Of a DNA stretch of 64,000 nucleotides, positions 8,425 through 15,766 are shown in pieces. The position numbers were made by a program, and so were the translations under genes. The stretch is from Cerasicoccus maritimus (GTDB lineage: Bacteria; Verrucomicrobiota; Verrucomicrobiia; Opitutales; Cerasicoccaceae): positions 1 to 64,000 of the forward strand of contig JAVDPD010000019.1 in the NCBI GenBank assembly GCA_031296935.1. Reading direction: 5' to 3'. The notes beneath the pieces were generated by a model. It made no database searches and was not told where the DNA came from. It worked only from the letters and a program-made list of their open reading frames with translations. Each line of letters opens with the position of its first letter. Positions within the stretch are counted from its first letter, which is position 1.

Positions 8425-9212
8425 CAGAGACACCACACTCCGGATTTTTGATTCCCCGCCAGCCCAAGGATTTCCCGGGCTTGGCGGCCTTTTGGCAATT
8501 TAATACGCAAGCCGATTCATTTCGGGCGCAGCAGGGCGAGGCTTATACGCTAACACCCAAGCACGCGGACATGCGCGTGGTCGATGATGCAGGCTCGCCG
8601 TTTGGCGACAAGGCGTTGGAGATTCAAGAAGGCGACTGGCTCACATGCCCGCGCGCGGAATGTCCGGCGCTCGATGTGCATGGGCCGGATGGCCACCTGA
8701 CCGTGATGGCGTGGGTGAAACGTCAGCCGACTCAACATGGTGGCTGCGAGTTCGTGGCCGGGCAGTGGAACGAGACCCACCTAGGCCGCCAATACGGACT
8801 CTTTTTGAACATTCGCGTGTGGGACCAATTTAATCAAGTCACCGGCCATATCTCGAATGTGGGCGGGCCAACGCCGGGCTATAAATACTGTATGGACGGC
8901 CCAGTCGGCGCGACGGAAGTTGCCTGTGATGAGTGGTCCGTAGTCGGCATGAGCTACGATGGTTCGCACGGCTATGCGTGGTTAAACGGCCGACTGGATT
9001 CGCGCCTGGGCTTGAACCCATACAGCCTCGCTGGTGGACTCCACGACGGCGGGCCGCAGGGATCGGACTTCACTGTGGGTGCGGTGGATCGCAGCGGTGA
9101 GATGGGCAACTTCTTCAAGGGGCTGATCGCGGGCGTGGCGGTTTATCGTCGCGCGCTTAGCCCGGCGGAAATCTATGCCTTGTCCACTTTGAGAATCGAT
9201 TCCGATGAATAA
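8421..9212 (+). CDS. LamG / concanavalin A-like domain protein
   Basis: This 263-residue protein is made almost entirely of one concanavalin A-like jelly roll of the LamG type. Marks are LAAFWQFN near the start, HLTVMAWVKRQ, WSVVGMSYDGSHGYAWLNG and the terminal FFKGLIAGVAVYRRALSPAEI, which is the usual LamG ending. There is no signal peptide or membrane anchor. Such domains bind carbohydrate or serve as accessory modules; a catalytic role is unproven. Its ATG overlaps the stop of the broken sulfatase (ATGA), and its own end overlaps the following esterase start by eight bases, so translation is probably coupled. Confidence 0.8.
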   Translation: MTETPHSGFLIPRQPKDFPGLAAFWQFNTQADSFRAQQGEAYTLTPKHADMRVVDDAGSPFGDKALEIQEGDWLTCPRAECPALDVHGPDGHLTVMAWVKRQPTQHGGCEFVAGQWNETHLGRQYGLFLNIRVWDQFNQVTGHISNVGGPTPGYKYCMDGPVGATEVACDEWSVVGMSYDGSHGYAWLNGRLDSRLGLNPYSLAGGLHDGGPQGSDFTVGAVDRSGEMGNFFKGLIAGVAVYRRALSPAEIYALSTLRIDSDE

Positions 9213-10047
9213 AGAAGCTCCCGTATTGTTCGATGAATCAGTCCGCTTGGAAGCGGATCTGGAATATCTAGGTTCTGACCGTGCTGAGAAGCTGGACGTG
9301 TATTTGCCGCCCGAAAGTTTCGAAGGCCCGCGTCCGGCGGTGCTGCTGATCCACGGTGGTGGTTGGCGCATGCTCGACAAGGGTATGGCGCGCGAAAAAA
9401 ATATTGGCTACACGCTGGCCTCGCATGGCTACGCCGTTTTTTCGATCAACTACCTGCTCAACGAGGAGACGTGTGATCCTACTACTGGTGAGATCGTCGA
9501 CGAGAAAGTTGCCTGGCCGCAGAACCTCTACGACTGCAAGACGGCGCTGCGTTGGATTCGCCTGAATGCCTCGCGCTTCAACGTGGACACCGCGCGCATT
9601 GCGACGATGGGCGGCTCCGCAGGTGGGCATTTATCCATGATGGTCGGCTGCACGGCGGATAGTGAAAGCCTCAACCAGGGCGGTCTCTACCTGGAGCAGT
9701 CCAACGAGGTGAAGTGCGTGATCAATCTCTACGGTTTGCACGAGATTCGCGATCCTTGGACGAAGGCCTTCGCCGGCTCAACTCCGGAGGAAACAGCGGC
9801 CAATGTCCAAGCTGCTTCGCCTGTGAGCTACCTGGATTCCTTTCCGCCGATTTTGATCCTGCACGGCTCCGCGGATGAAACGGTCTCCGTGGAATACTCG
9901 AGGGACTTGGCAGCCAAGCTTGAGGAGAGGGATTTGCCATACTGGTATTTCGAAATCGGTGGCGCGGGGCATTCGTTCCATCTTCAGCCGGAGCAGATGG
10001 ACCTACGTCCGTTAGTCTTACAGTTCCTGCGTGAGAATTTGGACTGA
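9205..10047 (+). CDS. Alpha/beta-hydrolase esterase (BD-FAE/lipase-like)
   Basis: This 280-residue alpha/beta hydrolase resembles the acetyl- or feruloyl-esterase/lipase group. The oxyanion-hole motif LLIHGGGWR lies near residue 50, the nucleophile elbow is GGSAGGHLS near 135, the acid is in ILHGSADETVSVEYS and the catalytic His is in GAGHSFHL. No signal peptide is present. As the last gene of the GH78 operon it probably removes acyl groups from saccharide fragments inside the cell. The stop is followed 24 bp later by a 66-bp palindrome that could end the transcript. Confidence 0.85.
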   Translation: MNKEAPVLFDESVRLEADLEYLGSDRAEKLDVYLPPESFEGPRPAVLLIHGGGWRMLDKGMAREKNIGYTLASHGYAVFSINYLLNEETCDPTTGEIVDEKVAWPQNLYDCKTALRWIRLNASRFNVDTARIATMGGSAGGHLSMMVGCTADSESLNQGGLYLEQSNEVKCVINLYGLHEIRDPWTKAFAGSTPEETAANVQAASPVSYLDSFPPILILHGSADETVSVEYSRDLAAKLEERDLPYWYFEIGGAGHSFHLQPEQMDLRPLVLQFLRENLD

Positions 10048-10070
10048 GTCGAAGATGACTGTCAAAAATT

Positions 10071-10136
10071 CTAGAGATAACATGAAGTTACCGGGTCCAG
10101 CCCTTGCTCAACCCGGCAACTTCATGTTATCTCTAG
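10071..10136 (+). repeat. 66-bp dispersed palindromic element, copy 1
   Basis: Arms of 26 bp (10071-10096 and 10111-10136), starting CTAGAGATAACATGAAGTT, are complementary except at one position (A at 10090). The loop is 14 bp. A second copy at 49023-49088, in the opposite orientation, differs from this one at only two of 66 positions (10090 and 10102). Both copies begin and end with CTAG. This copy follows the esterase stop by 24 bp. Confidence 0.9.
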
Positions 10137-10147
10137 TCGATTTCTGC

Positions 10148-10292
10148 CAAGATCGCTTCGGTTTCACGCAGGATCGCTTAGGTTTGGGACTGGATCGCCT
10201 AAGTTTTGCGCAGGATCGATGCGTTCTGGTGATAGAAAGCCTTGGTCCGACGCTGGAACACTTAGGTTTTGACGTGGATTTCTTGGTTTTTT
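10148..10292. repeat. Degenerate 21-bp tandem repeat array
   Basis: Six consecutive units of 21-22 bp begin at 10148, 10169, 10190, 10211, 10232 and 10253, with a partial seventh at 10275. The first four share CARGATCG or a close variant near the unit start, and most share a later TTAGGTTT-like block. Translated on the plus strand this gives a seven-residue periodicity (QDRFGFT, QDRLGLG, LDRLSFA, ...). No gene function is recognised. Confidence 0.75.
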
Positions 10293-10571
10293 AACTGTTA
10301 CGGTCATCAAACCTCTGACGCTGCGGATGGCTCTACATGGGGCAACGTGCGCAGTTAGATCGAGGGCAAATGTTAATCCGATAATCCTACCCATTTTTTC
10401 TCTGAATCCCAGAGCGTCGCCAACGCTTCGAGCCAATCCCAGGTAGTGGTTGGTCCCAAACACTCCATCATTTAATCGAATCCTCAAGCTGCTGAAGGAA
10501 GGAAAGCAAATTGACTGCGTTTACTGTGGGTAGCCCCTGCGGCGTGAAGATTCTTTGATTAGTAAGAATTT
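10293..10571. other. Non-coding stretch before the DUF5990-like gene
   Basis: About 280 bp between the tandem array and the AT-rich gene. A minus-strand open frame crosses it and runs into the repeat, but its codon pattern is not gene-like and I recognise no family. The last 60 bp should hold the promoter of the next gene. Confidence 0.35.
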
Positions 10572-11024
10572 ATGTTAAAAATAACAATAAAAGGATACAA
10601 CTTACCCGGAGAGAGGTTTGAGGATCCTCACAAAGGAGACGTCAAAGAACCTGTATACGTTGGAATACAGAAGGGGAAGGAGACCATTGATCTAAAGTCA
10701 GCAGGTTTGGATGAAGTTGAATTTGAATGTGAGCTGAAACCATCTGAAACAAAAGATGGAAGGCTCCATTTTCTTGGGCCCTATGTGCATGGAAAGGCTG
10801 GTGATCGTTTTCTATACCTTGGGTGGTTTATTGGAAATGAGGATATTGCTGGGAAAAGATTCCGAAGAACAAAGATAAAGTTAAATCATTTGAGCAGAAA
10901 TGATATCGACACAGCCATCAAGAAATCGAAACCACTGATAGTAGAGATTGACTTGACTGGCGATGACGGTGGACCCCTTTGTGGATCAATGACGGAGGGT
11001 AATATGCTCTGGAAAAATTGCTAA
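10572..11024 (+). CDS. DUF5990-like protein, AT-rich
   Basis: This 150-residue protein resembles the DUF5990 family: an N-terminal strand, then EPVYVGIQKGKETIDLKSAG, a conserved HFLGPYVHGKAGDRFLYLGW block and a basic RFRRTKIKLNHLS segment. Function is unknown. Its codon use is clearly more AT-rich than the flanking saccharide and PEP-CTERM genes, which suggests recent arrival. It sits alone between repeats and IS debris. Its TAA stop lies inside the first conserved core of an attC-like sequence, the arrangement seen in integron gene cassettes. The family name is from memory of motif spacing and is moderately sure. Confidence 0.65.
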   Translation: MLKITIKGYNLPGERFEDPHKGDVKEPVYVGIQKGKETIDLKSAGLDEVEFECELKPSETKDGRLHFLGPYVHGKAGDRFLYLGWFIGNEDIAGKRFRRTKIKLNHLSRNDIDTAIKKSKPLIVEIDLTGDDGGPLCGSMTEGNMLWKNC

Positions 11025-11084
11025 CAAGTCAGTGCGCACAACTCCGAGTGGCTGGCATCACTCTCCTGCTATTTGACGTTAAGC
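11019..11084 (+). other. attC-like recombination site candidate
   Basis: The 66-bp stretch starts with TGCTAAC (imperfect against RYYYAAC), continues CTAACAAGTCAGTGCG and ends with GTTAAGC (exact match to GTTRRRY). AAC pairs with GTT, GTCA (11028-11031) pairs with TGAC (11074-11077), and an inner stem GAGTG/CACTC (11046-11050, 11059-11063) closes an 8-base loop. Length fits attC sites. No integrase gene is in the window. Confidence 0.35.
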
Positions 11085-11258
11085 GTGAGGTTGCGCGCTG
11101 TCAGTCTATGTTGACGAAAATGGCCGAAGAGTCGCCAACCGATGCGCTACGAGCGCTCGTTTCCGCTGTTCGCGATTTGCTCATTCGGATCAACGGCGTG
11201 CCCAGGGGGCATCAATAAGATGCAACTGCTAGCTTGAGTTCTATGCAGTTTCTTAAAA

Positions 11259-11666
11259 TTAATTGTCAAGATACATTTTGATGCATGCGAGGTTCACAAA
11301 TGCGGCAAATGAAGTCACCGTTTTGCCATTGCGTGTGGTGAGTCTTCGGTTGTGTTTGAGCTTACCGATGGTGTTTTCGACCAGATGTCTAGCGGCAGAA
11401 AACAGCTTCTCATGCGGAATCGTTTCCTTACGATTGTTCTTTGAGGGTATGACGTCTTCGTTGGCTTGTTGCACGACACCTTCACGCACGGCGTTACTGT
11501 CGTAACCCTTATCTGCAATGACGGCTTGGACTACCTGTTCGCATTGCTTAAGCAGGGCGGGCGCTTGGGTGCAATCGGCGCTTTCGCCGCCAGTAATAAT
11601 GAAGTGCATTGGGTAGTCCAAGGCGTCAACCATGAGGTGTAATTTACTGCTGAAGGCTCCCCCGCA
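11259..11666 (-). pseudogene. IS5-family transposase C-terminal fragment
   Basis: The minus frame from about 11666 to the stop at 11259 encodes GGAFSSKLHLMVDALDYPM, ITGGESADCTQAPALL, VIADKGYDSNAVREGV, then ...LFSAARHLVENTIGKLKHNR, the C-terminal part of an IS5-type DDE transposase including the final catalytic Glu in the HLVEN region. About 136 codons remain of an expected 250 or more. The 5' half is missing because the sequence switches at about 11665 into an IS3 fragment reading the other way. The open frame continues past the junction by chance. No terminal inverted repeats were found. Confidence 0.8.
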
Positions 11667-11967
11667 GATCTTCAATACCCAGGGCAGCCAGTTCACTGGA
11701 GAGGCCTTCACTGGTGTGCTCAAGGCGCACCAGATCAAGATCAGTTTGGACGGCAAAGGGCGTGCCTTGGACAACGTCATGATCGAGCGGCTCTGGCGTA
11801 CCGTAAAGTATGACGACATCTATATTCGTGACTACGAGACGATGGCTGAGTTCTATCAGGGCCTCTCTGCGTTCTTCCGCAAATATAACGCTCGCAAACA
11901 CCAGATACTGAGCATGAGCCCGCAAGACAAGTATCGCAGCGGTTTTGAAATCAAGGACGCCGCGTGA
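11665..11967 (+). pseudogene. IS3-family OrfB transposase C-terminal fragment
   Basis: From about 11665 the plus frame encodes QIFNTQGSQFTGEAFTGVLK, KISLDGKGRALDNVMIERLW, RTVKYDDIYIRDYETMAEF and FFRKYNARKHQILSM, the last third of an IS3 OrfB integrase, ending at TGA 11965-11967. The catalytic Asp of the NTDQGSQFT motif is missing: the gene reads NTQGSQFT, as if GAT had been deleted in frame. The Glu of the third catalytic position (MIERLW) remains. The 5' part including OrfA and the first Asp is absent, replaced by the inverted IS5 fragment. Confidence 0.85.
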
Positions 11968-12374
11968 GAAACAATCCACCACGGCTGCCTTCGCTTCGCT
12001 CCGGCCTTGCCGCTACGCGGCACCCCTGCGGGGACGGCCTGCACTACGCCAAGGCAGTTGCCAACCAACCACATCATCAACAAACATCCTTCCAGTCTGG
12101 ACTTTCATCCCAAACACAACTGGATTACATCTTAACAATCAAGGCAACCTGTCCAAGGTTTGGGACCACCTCACAACTACAGAATTAATTTTTTAAGCGG
12201 CTCGATCAGTCGCTCATCGACCGCATTCAGATACACTGCTTGGGCTTTCATGAATACGACGATATAAGTATAAAATCAGAGTAAAACTCTTTTTTTCACT
12301 TTTAGAACACTACCTAGGCTTGCCAATGACTTCAGATAAGGTATCTGTATTACACATACCGCTCAAAATCAGCT
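11968..12374. other. IS3 3' flank and intergenic DNA
   Basis: The first 100 bp are probably the 3' tail of the IS3 remnant and include short GC palindromes (CCGCTACGCGG, CCCCTGCGGGG). The middle has no gene. An AT-rich part with a short hairpin and T-run (12278-12296) precedes the next gene, whose promoter should lie in the last 80 bp. Confidence 0.45.
12278..12296 (+). terminator. Short hairpin with T-run
   Basis: AGAGT, AAA, ACTCT followed directly by six T. The 5-bp stem is weak, but the T-run and position after the IS3 remnant fit a minimal terminator on the plus strand. Confidence 0.3.
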
Positions 12375-12383
12375 GTGGCTATA

Positions 12384-13079
12384 ATGCTTTTCAATACACT
12401 CTCCCAATATCTTAGAGCGATTAAGCTACCATGCGTGTGGCTAATGCTTTCCTGTTCGCCCGCTTGGGCGTCACTTCAACTGTTGATTGACTTAGAGCAG
12501 GAAGAGTTTTGGCTCGAAGGGTCCGATACTGGCACGCTGACGCAAGATTCAGAGCTGGGTGATAATTACGTATTTTGGTCCTTTTACCAGCAGGAAGCCC
12601 CATTCTACGGGATGAACCTTCCGTCCGGTGTCCTTTACTTCCCCGACTCTTTTCCCGTGGATGGTGCGGACACGGGCACACCAGTCAATTATTCCAATGC
12701 CGGTGCATTTGAAATGGAATACGTGACGGCTTCCATCGCCGAGCAAGAGACCAATTCAGGCAACAAGTTTGGCGCTTTTGGCGTCGTGGGAAGACTTCAT
12801 CCTTCTGGCGAATTAACGATCACCGGTGCCGGATACGCCGAGCGAGTCAGCTATAGTGATCTGCATGATAAATCTTTTTTTGAGGCGATGATTGGGCAGT
12901 CCGTTCCCTATGTCGTCAATCCTAACGATCCCCAAAGTGGATGGAGTAACCTTGAGGTCGTCGCTGGTGTTCCTGAGCCAGCGTTCACGACACTGATCAT
13001 CGCCGGCGTCTCGCTTATCTTTGTATTACATCGAGTAATGAATGGTCGAAACTCAATTCGATCAACCGTGACCCATTAA
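12384..13079 (+). CDS. PEP-CTERM sorted secreted protein
   Basis: This 231-residue protein has an N-terminal signal peptide (cleavage near SPAWA) and a C-terminal PEP-CTERM tripartite signal: VPEP, a hydrophobic helix (TTLIIAGVSLIFVL) and a basic end. Such proteins are cut and anchored or released by an exosortase; none lies in the window. The middle (LEQEEFWLEGSDTGTLTQ..., acidic and aromatic) has no recognised domain. ATG 12384 is preferred over GTG 12375, which adds three residues. It stands alone after the IS debris and is convergent with the small conserved gene. Confidence 0.75.
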   Translation: MLFNTLSQYLRAIKLPCVWLMLSCSPAWASLQLLIDLEQEEFWLEGSDTGTLTQDSELGDNYVFWSFYQQEAPFYGMNLPSGVLYFPDSFPVDGADTGTPVNYSNAGAFEMEYVTASIAEQETNSGNKFGAFGVVGRLHPSGELTITGAGYAERVSYSDLHDKSFFEAMIGQSVPYVVNPNDPQSGWSNLEVVAGVPEPAFTTLIIAGVSLIFVLHRVMNGRNSIRSTVTH

Positions 13080-13246
13080 AACGTAGTCTCCTGAAAGCAA
13101 ACTTCAGAGTTTAGGAGTTCGGCTTCCTTGGTCAGCCGGTGTCCCTACTGGGGTTGCTTTTACCTCTTCGTCAACTTGCTGGGTGATACAAGCCCGGCCG
13201 GGAACCAGGCTCCACCTTTCGAACACTCCGCAGGAAGTATGTATGT

Positions 13247-13495
13247 TTAGCGGGGCGTATTTTTGTGCAAAAGGTCGGCGACTTCCTTTGGGGCGGCGTC
13301 TTCGAGTTCGCGGCCCTTGCGCTTGAGGTCCTCACAGGTCTTGATGAGGGTCTCGGTCATGCGGTCATGCGTCTCCTCGGAGCCACCGACCACGGCAAAC
13401 TTTTCGGCCTGCGTGATCCGCTTATGGCCGTCTTTGTTGTCCAGGCCGACGCCGAGTAGCGCTGCTTTGCGCTTGGGCTGGGAATTTTGTCTCAT
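13247..13495 (-). CDS. Small conserved hypothetical protein
   Basis: This 82-residue basic and acidic protein contains ALLGVGLDNKDGHKRITQAE followed by KFAVVGGSEETHDRMTETLI, a pattern that seems conserved in small proteins of Verrucomicrobia and relatives; I know no function. It is cytoplasmic, without signal or membrane segment, and largely helical. It lies 50 bp downstream of the dapF-like gene on the same strand and may be cotranscribed. The 167-bp gap to the convergent PEP-CTERM gene holds several small hairpins but no clear T-run terminator. Confidence 0.65.
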   Translation of the reverse strand: MRQNSQPKRKAALLGVGLDNKDGHKRITQAEKFAVVGGSEETHDRMTETLIKTCEDLKRKGRELEDAAPKEVADLLHKNTPR

Positions 13496-13545
13496 AAATG
13501 AATTGCTGCTAGTATTATGCCTAATCGGCAGAATTCCGCAAGGGA

Positions 13546-14397
13546 TTAACTGGGAATGACTTGGTCCTGCACGGCGTCTTCCATCAGGAAGGTGCCGACG
13601 CGGGTCGCCGGGCCGGTCATGGTGACGGCGTAGTTCTCGCCAATATTGATCTGGATGTCGCCGCCGGGGCAGTGCACGAGGATCTGGCCGTCGCAGGCAC
13701 CCATTTTGTGGGCCACGGCGGCTGCGGCGCTGCTGGAAGAACCGGAAGCCAAAGTGTAGCCGGCGCCACGCTCCCAGATTTCAATCTGGATATTGTTGCG
13801 GTCGAGCACTTTAAGCAGCTGCACGTTGGTGCGGTTCGGGAAGCGGCTGGTCATGTTTTCCAGGACCGGGCCAAGCTCGCAGGCAAGTTTCTTAGAATGA
13901 TCTTCCAGCGGCAGGACGACGTGCGGGTTGCCGATCGTGGCGGCGTAGGTGCTGTAGGTCTGGCCGTTGATTTCGACTGGCTCATCGAGCACTTCGCGGG
14001 GCGGGCCGTTGACCGGGATCACGTCGCTGTGGAAAGAAACTTTGCCCATTTCGACTTCGATGGACTCGCCGCCATCGTGGATCTCGACCGTCACGACCCC
14101 GCCCAGGGTGTCCACGGTGAACGGCTGGTCGGTGACTTTGCCGGTGTCGAAGAGGTATTTCGCAAAAATGCGCAGGCCGTTGCCGCTCTTTTCCGCCTCG
14201 GAGCCGTCCGGATTCCAGATTTGCAGGCCGAAGTCCGCCTTTTCGGTGGGGAGGGGGCCGTAGAGAATGCCGTCCGAGCCGAGGCCGAAGTTACGGTGGC
14301 AGATGGCCACTGTTTGCTGCGGGGAGGGCATCGGGGCGTCCGCAGGGTCGAGGACGAGGTAGTCGTTGCCGAGGGCGTGGTATTTGTGAAATTTCAT
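13546..14397 (-). CDS. dapF: Diaminopimelate epimerase homologue with both catalytic Cys replaced by Ser
   Basis: This 283-residue protein matches DapF over its full length: KFHKYHALGNDYLVLD, NPDGSEAEKSGNGLRIFAKY, GNPHVVL, RTNVQLL and EIWERGAGYTLASGSSSSA. In characterised DapF, LL-DAP is converted to meso-DAP for lysine and peptidoglycan by two facing cysteines. Both are serine here: AGC in EKSGNG and TCC in LASGSS. The fold, substrate-binding blocks and length are otherwise intact, so this is not simple decay. ATG 14397 is chosen; the open frame begins at a TTG three codons earlier. No other DAP gene is adjacent. It may be a low-activity epimerase, use another substrate, or be a lineage-typical variant. 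Confidence 0.85.
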   Translation of the reverse strand: MKFHKYHALGNDYLVLDPADAPMPSPQQTVAICHRNFGLGSDGILYGPLPTEKADFGLQIWNPDGSEAEKSGNGLRIFAKYLFDTGKVTDQPFTVDTLGGVVTVEIHDGGESIEVEMGKVSFHSDVIPVNGPPREVLDEPVEINGQTYSTYAATIGNPHVVLPLEDHSKKLACELGPVLENMTSRFPNRTNVQLLKVLDRNNIQIEIWERGAGYTLASGSSSSAAAAVAHKMGACDGQILVHCPGGDIQINIGENYAVTMTGPATRVGTFLMEDAVQDQVIPS

Positions 14398-14490
14398 GGT
14401 GCGCAAAAGCCGACAATTGAGAACTTGAGAAATTCTCTGTCAAGGCGCTTTGCAGGATAAGAATCCACAGAGCATCACTATTTTCGCCGT

Positions 14491-15702
14491 TTAACCTTCG
14501 TCGGGCGAAGCTTCAGGCTTTGCGGCTTTCTTCTGGCGGCGGTGAAAAACGTAGGCTGCGCCGATCAGAAACGCGCCAAAGGCGTAGGTGCTGGGCTCAG
14601 GTAACACGGGAACCACTTCGCCAGAGCTTAGGATGCGTGCTTCGTAGATACCGGTCGTGCCCCACGGGTTGACGAAGTAGATGCTGTTGACCTGGCTGGT
14701 GGTCAGGCCGCCGGAGCTGTTGCCAAAGTAAACCTGATCCAAGCCGCCGCCTTCGCTATCGCCATTCCATCCGGTGATGTAAAGATCGCCAGTCCAGGCA
14801 TTGCCCGAGCTGTTGCTGAAGTTCAGGGTGCTGCCGTCTCCGAGGTCGGAGCCCAAGTCGATGGTGGAGGTTGTGGACAGCGTGAGGGAGCCCAAGGCGT
14901 CGCTATTGTCATTCGCGTAAAAATTGCCCCCGGCCAAGGTCAGGTCGGTCGAATTGCCGATCTGGTTGTCGCGATTGAGGATGAGGGAGCCGGAGTTGAG
15001 CGTGATGCTGCTGCCGGCGATCGCGTTGCCGCTGGTCTTGTTGAGCGTGACCGTGCCGCCGTTGATAACTGTGCCGCCCGAGTAGGTGTTGCCGGTGGAG
15101 CCGCCGATCTCCCACGCGCCGTCGCCCTGCTTGGTGACGGTGGAGGCACCGCTGAGGGCGCCGTTGAAGGTAACGGTACGTCCGCTGGAGGCCTCTACGT
15201 GCGGATTGACGGCATTGAAGTTGATGTTGCCGTTGACGGTGATGTCGCCAGTGGATGCAAAAAACTTGCTGTCATCGCCTCCGGGTGCGGTGCCATTCGA
15301 GAGGTTGATGGGCGCGTTGATTGTCAGCAAATAGCCATTGGACTCATTGACGACTGTGTAGCCGGTGCCGCCGCTTTGGTCGGTGTCCAGATTAAGGGTG
15401 GCGGTACCATTGACTGTCCAATTGCGGGTCGCGGTGTTCAAGAGGCGTAGGTGGTCGGCATTGGCGTTGGTGGAGCCAATCGAGATGGTGCCGTTGCCGC
15501 TGGCGCCGATTTCCGCCTCGGTGGTGATGGATGGAACGCCGTTGTCCCAGTTGGAGCCGCTATGCCAATTGGTGCTGCCTCCACTGGGAGTCCACTCCGA
15601 GCTGCCGCCGGCAAAGGCATTGGATGTGGCCAATAAAGCAAAACTCCCGAGGAGAATTCCTCGGTGATGTATTGTTCGCCAAACTGTAAGCGTATCTTTC
15701 AC
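14491..15702 (-). CDS. PEP-CTERM autotransporter-strand protein
   Basis: This secreted, repetitive beta-strand protein has a signal peptide (GILLGSFALLATSNAFA) and a C-terminal PEP-CTERM signal: LPEPSTYAFGAFLIGAAYVF then HRRQKKAAK. The body has autotransporter-associated strand repeats (GGTVINGGTVTLNK, SITLNSGSLILNRDNQIG), and the N-terminal NWHSGSNWDNGVPS motif is typical of such proteins. The start is uncertain: the frame opens at TTG 15759 and GTG 15702 gives a compact signal peptide. The protein is probably cell-surface or extracellular. No partner is evident; Lnt follows upstream on the same strand. Confidence 0.75.
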   Translation of the reverse strand: MKDTLTVWRTIHHRGILLGSFALLATSNAFAGGSSEWTPSGGSTNWHSGSNWDNGVPSITTEAEIGASGNGTISIGSTNANADHLRLLNTATRNWTVNGTATLNLDTDQSGGTGYTVVNESNGYLLTINAPINLSNGTAPGGDDSKFFASTGDITVNGNINFNAVNPHVEASSGRTVTFNGALSGASTVTKQGDGAWEIGGSTGNTYSGGTVINGGTVTLNKTSGNAIAGSSITLNSGSLILNRDNQIGNSTDLTLAGGNFYANDNSDALGSLTLSTTSTIDLGSDLGDGSTLNFSNSSGNAWTGDLYITGWNGDSEGGGLDQVYFGNSSGGLTTSQVNSIYFVNPWGTTGIYEARILSSGEVVPVLPEPSTYAFGAFLIGAAYVFHRRQKKAAKPEASPDEG

Positions 15703-15766
15703 CCTATTGGGATTTATCGGATAACTTACTTTATACTTAATTAATCTGACGCGAATCAACTAGAAA

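Noticed and set aside
10031..10294. 87-residue open frame across the palindrome and the 21-bp repeats
   Set aside because: It overlaps the esterase end, runs through the palindrome and owes its openness to the 21-bp periodicity. No start signal or family.
11108..11218. 36-residue open frame after the attC-like site
   Set aside because: Too short, no family, no clear ribosome binding site. Could be a cassette remnant but not supportable.
11644..11982. 112-residue minus-strand frame over the IS3 remnant
   Set aside because: Antisense of the recognisable IS3 OrfB fragment.
13080..13246. Possible structured RNA or riboswitch between convergent genes
   Set aside because: Several small hairpins (CTGAA/TTCAG, CGGCT/AGCCG) are visible, but I could not match 6S, SRP, cobalamin or another known RNA, and it is downstream of both genes.
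13561..14460. 299-residue plus-strand frame opposite dapF
   Set aside because: Antisense shadow; low-complexity Val/Gly/Ala/Asp composition and no domain.
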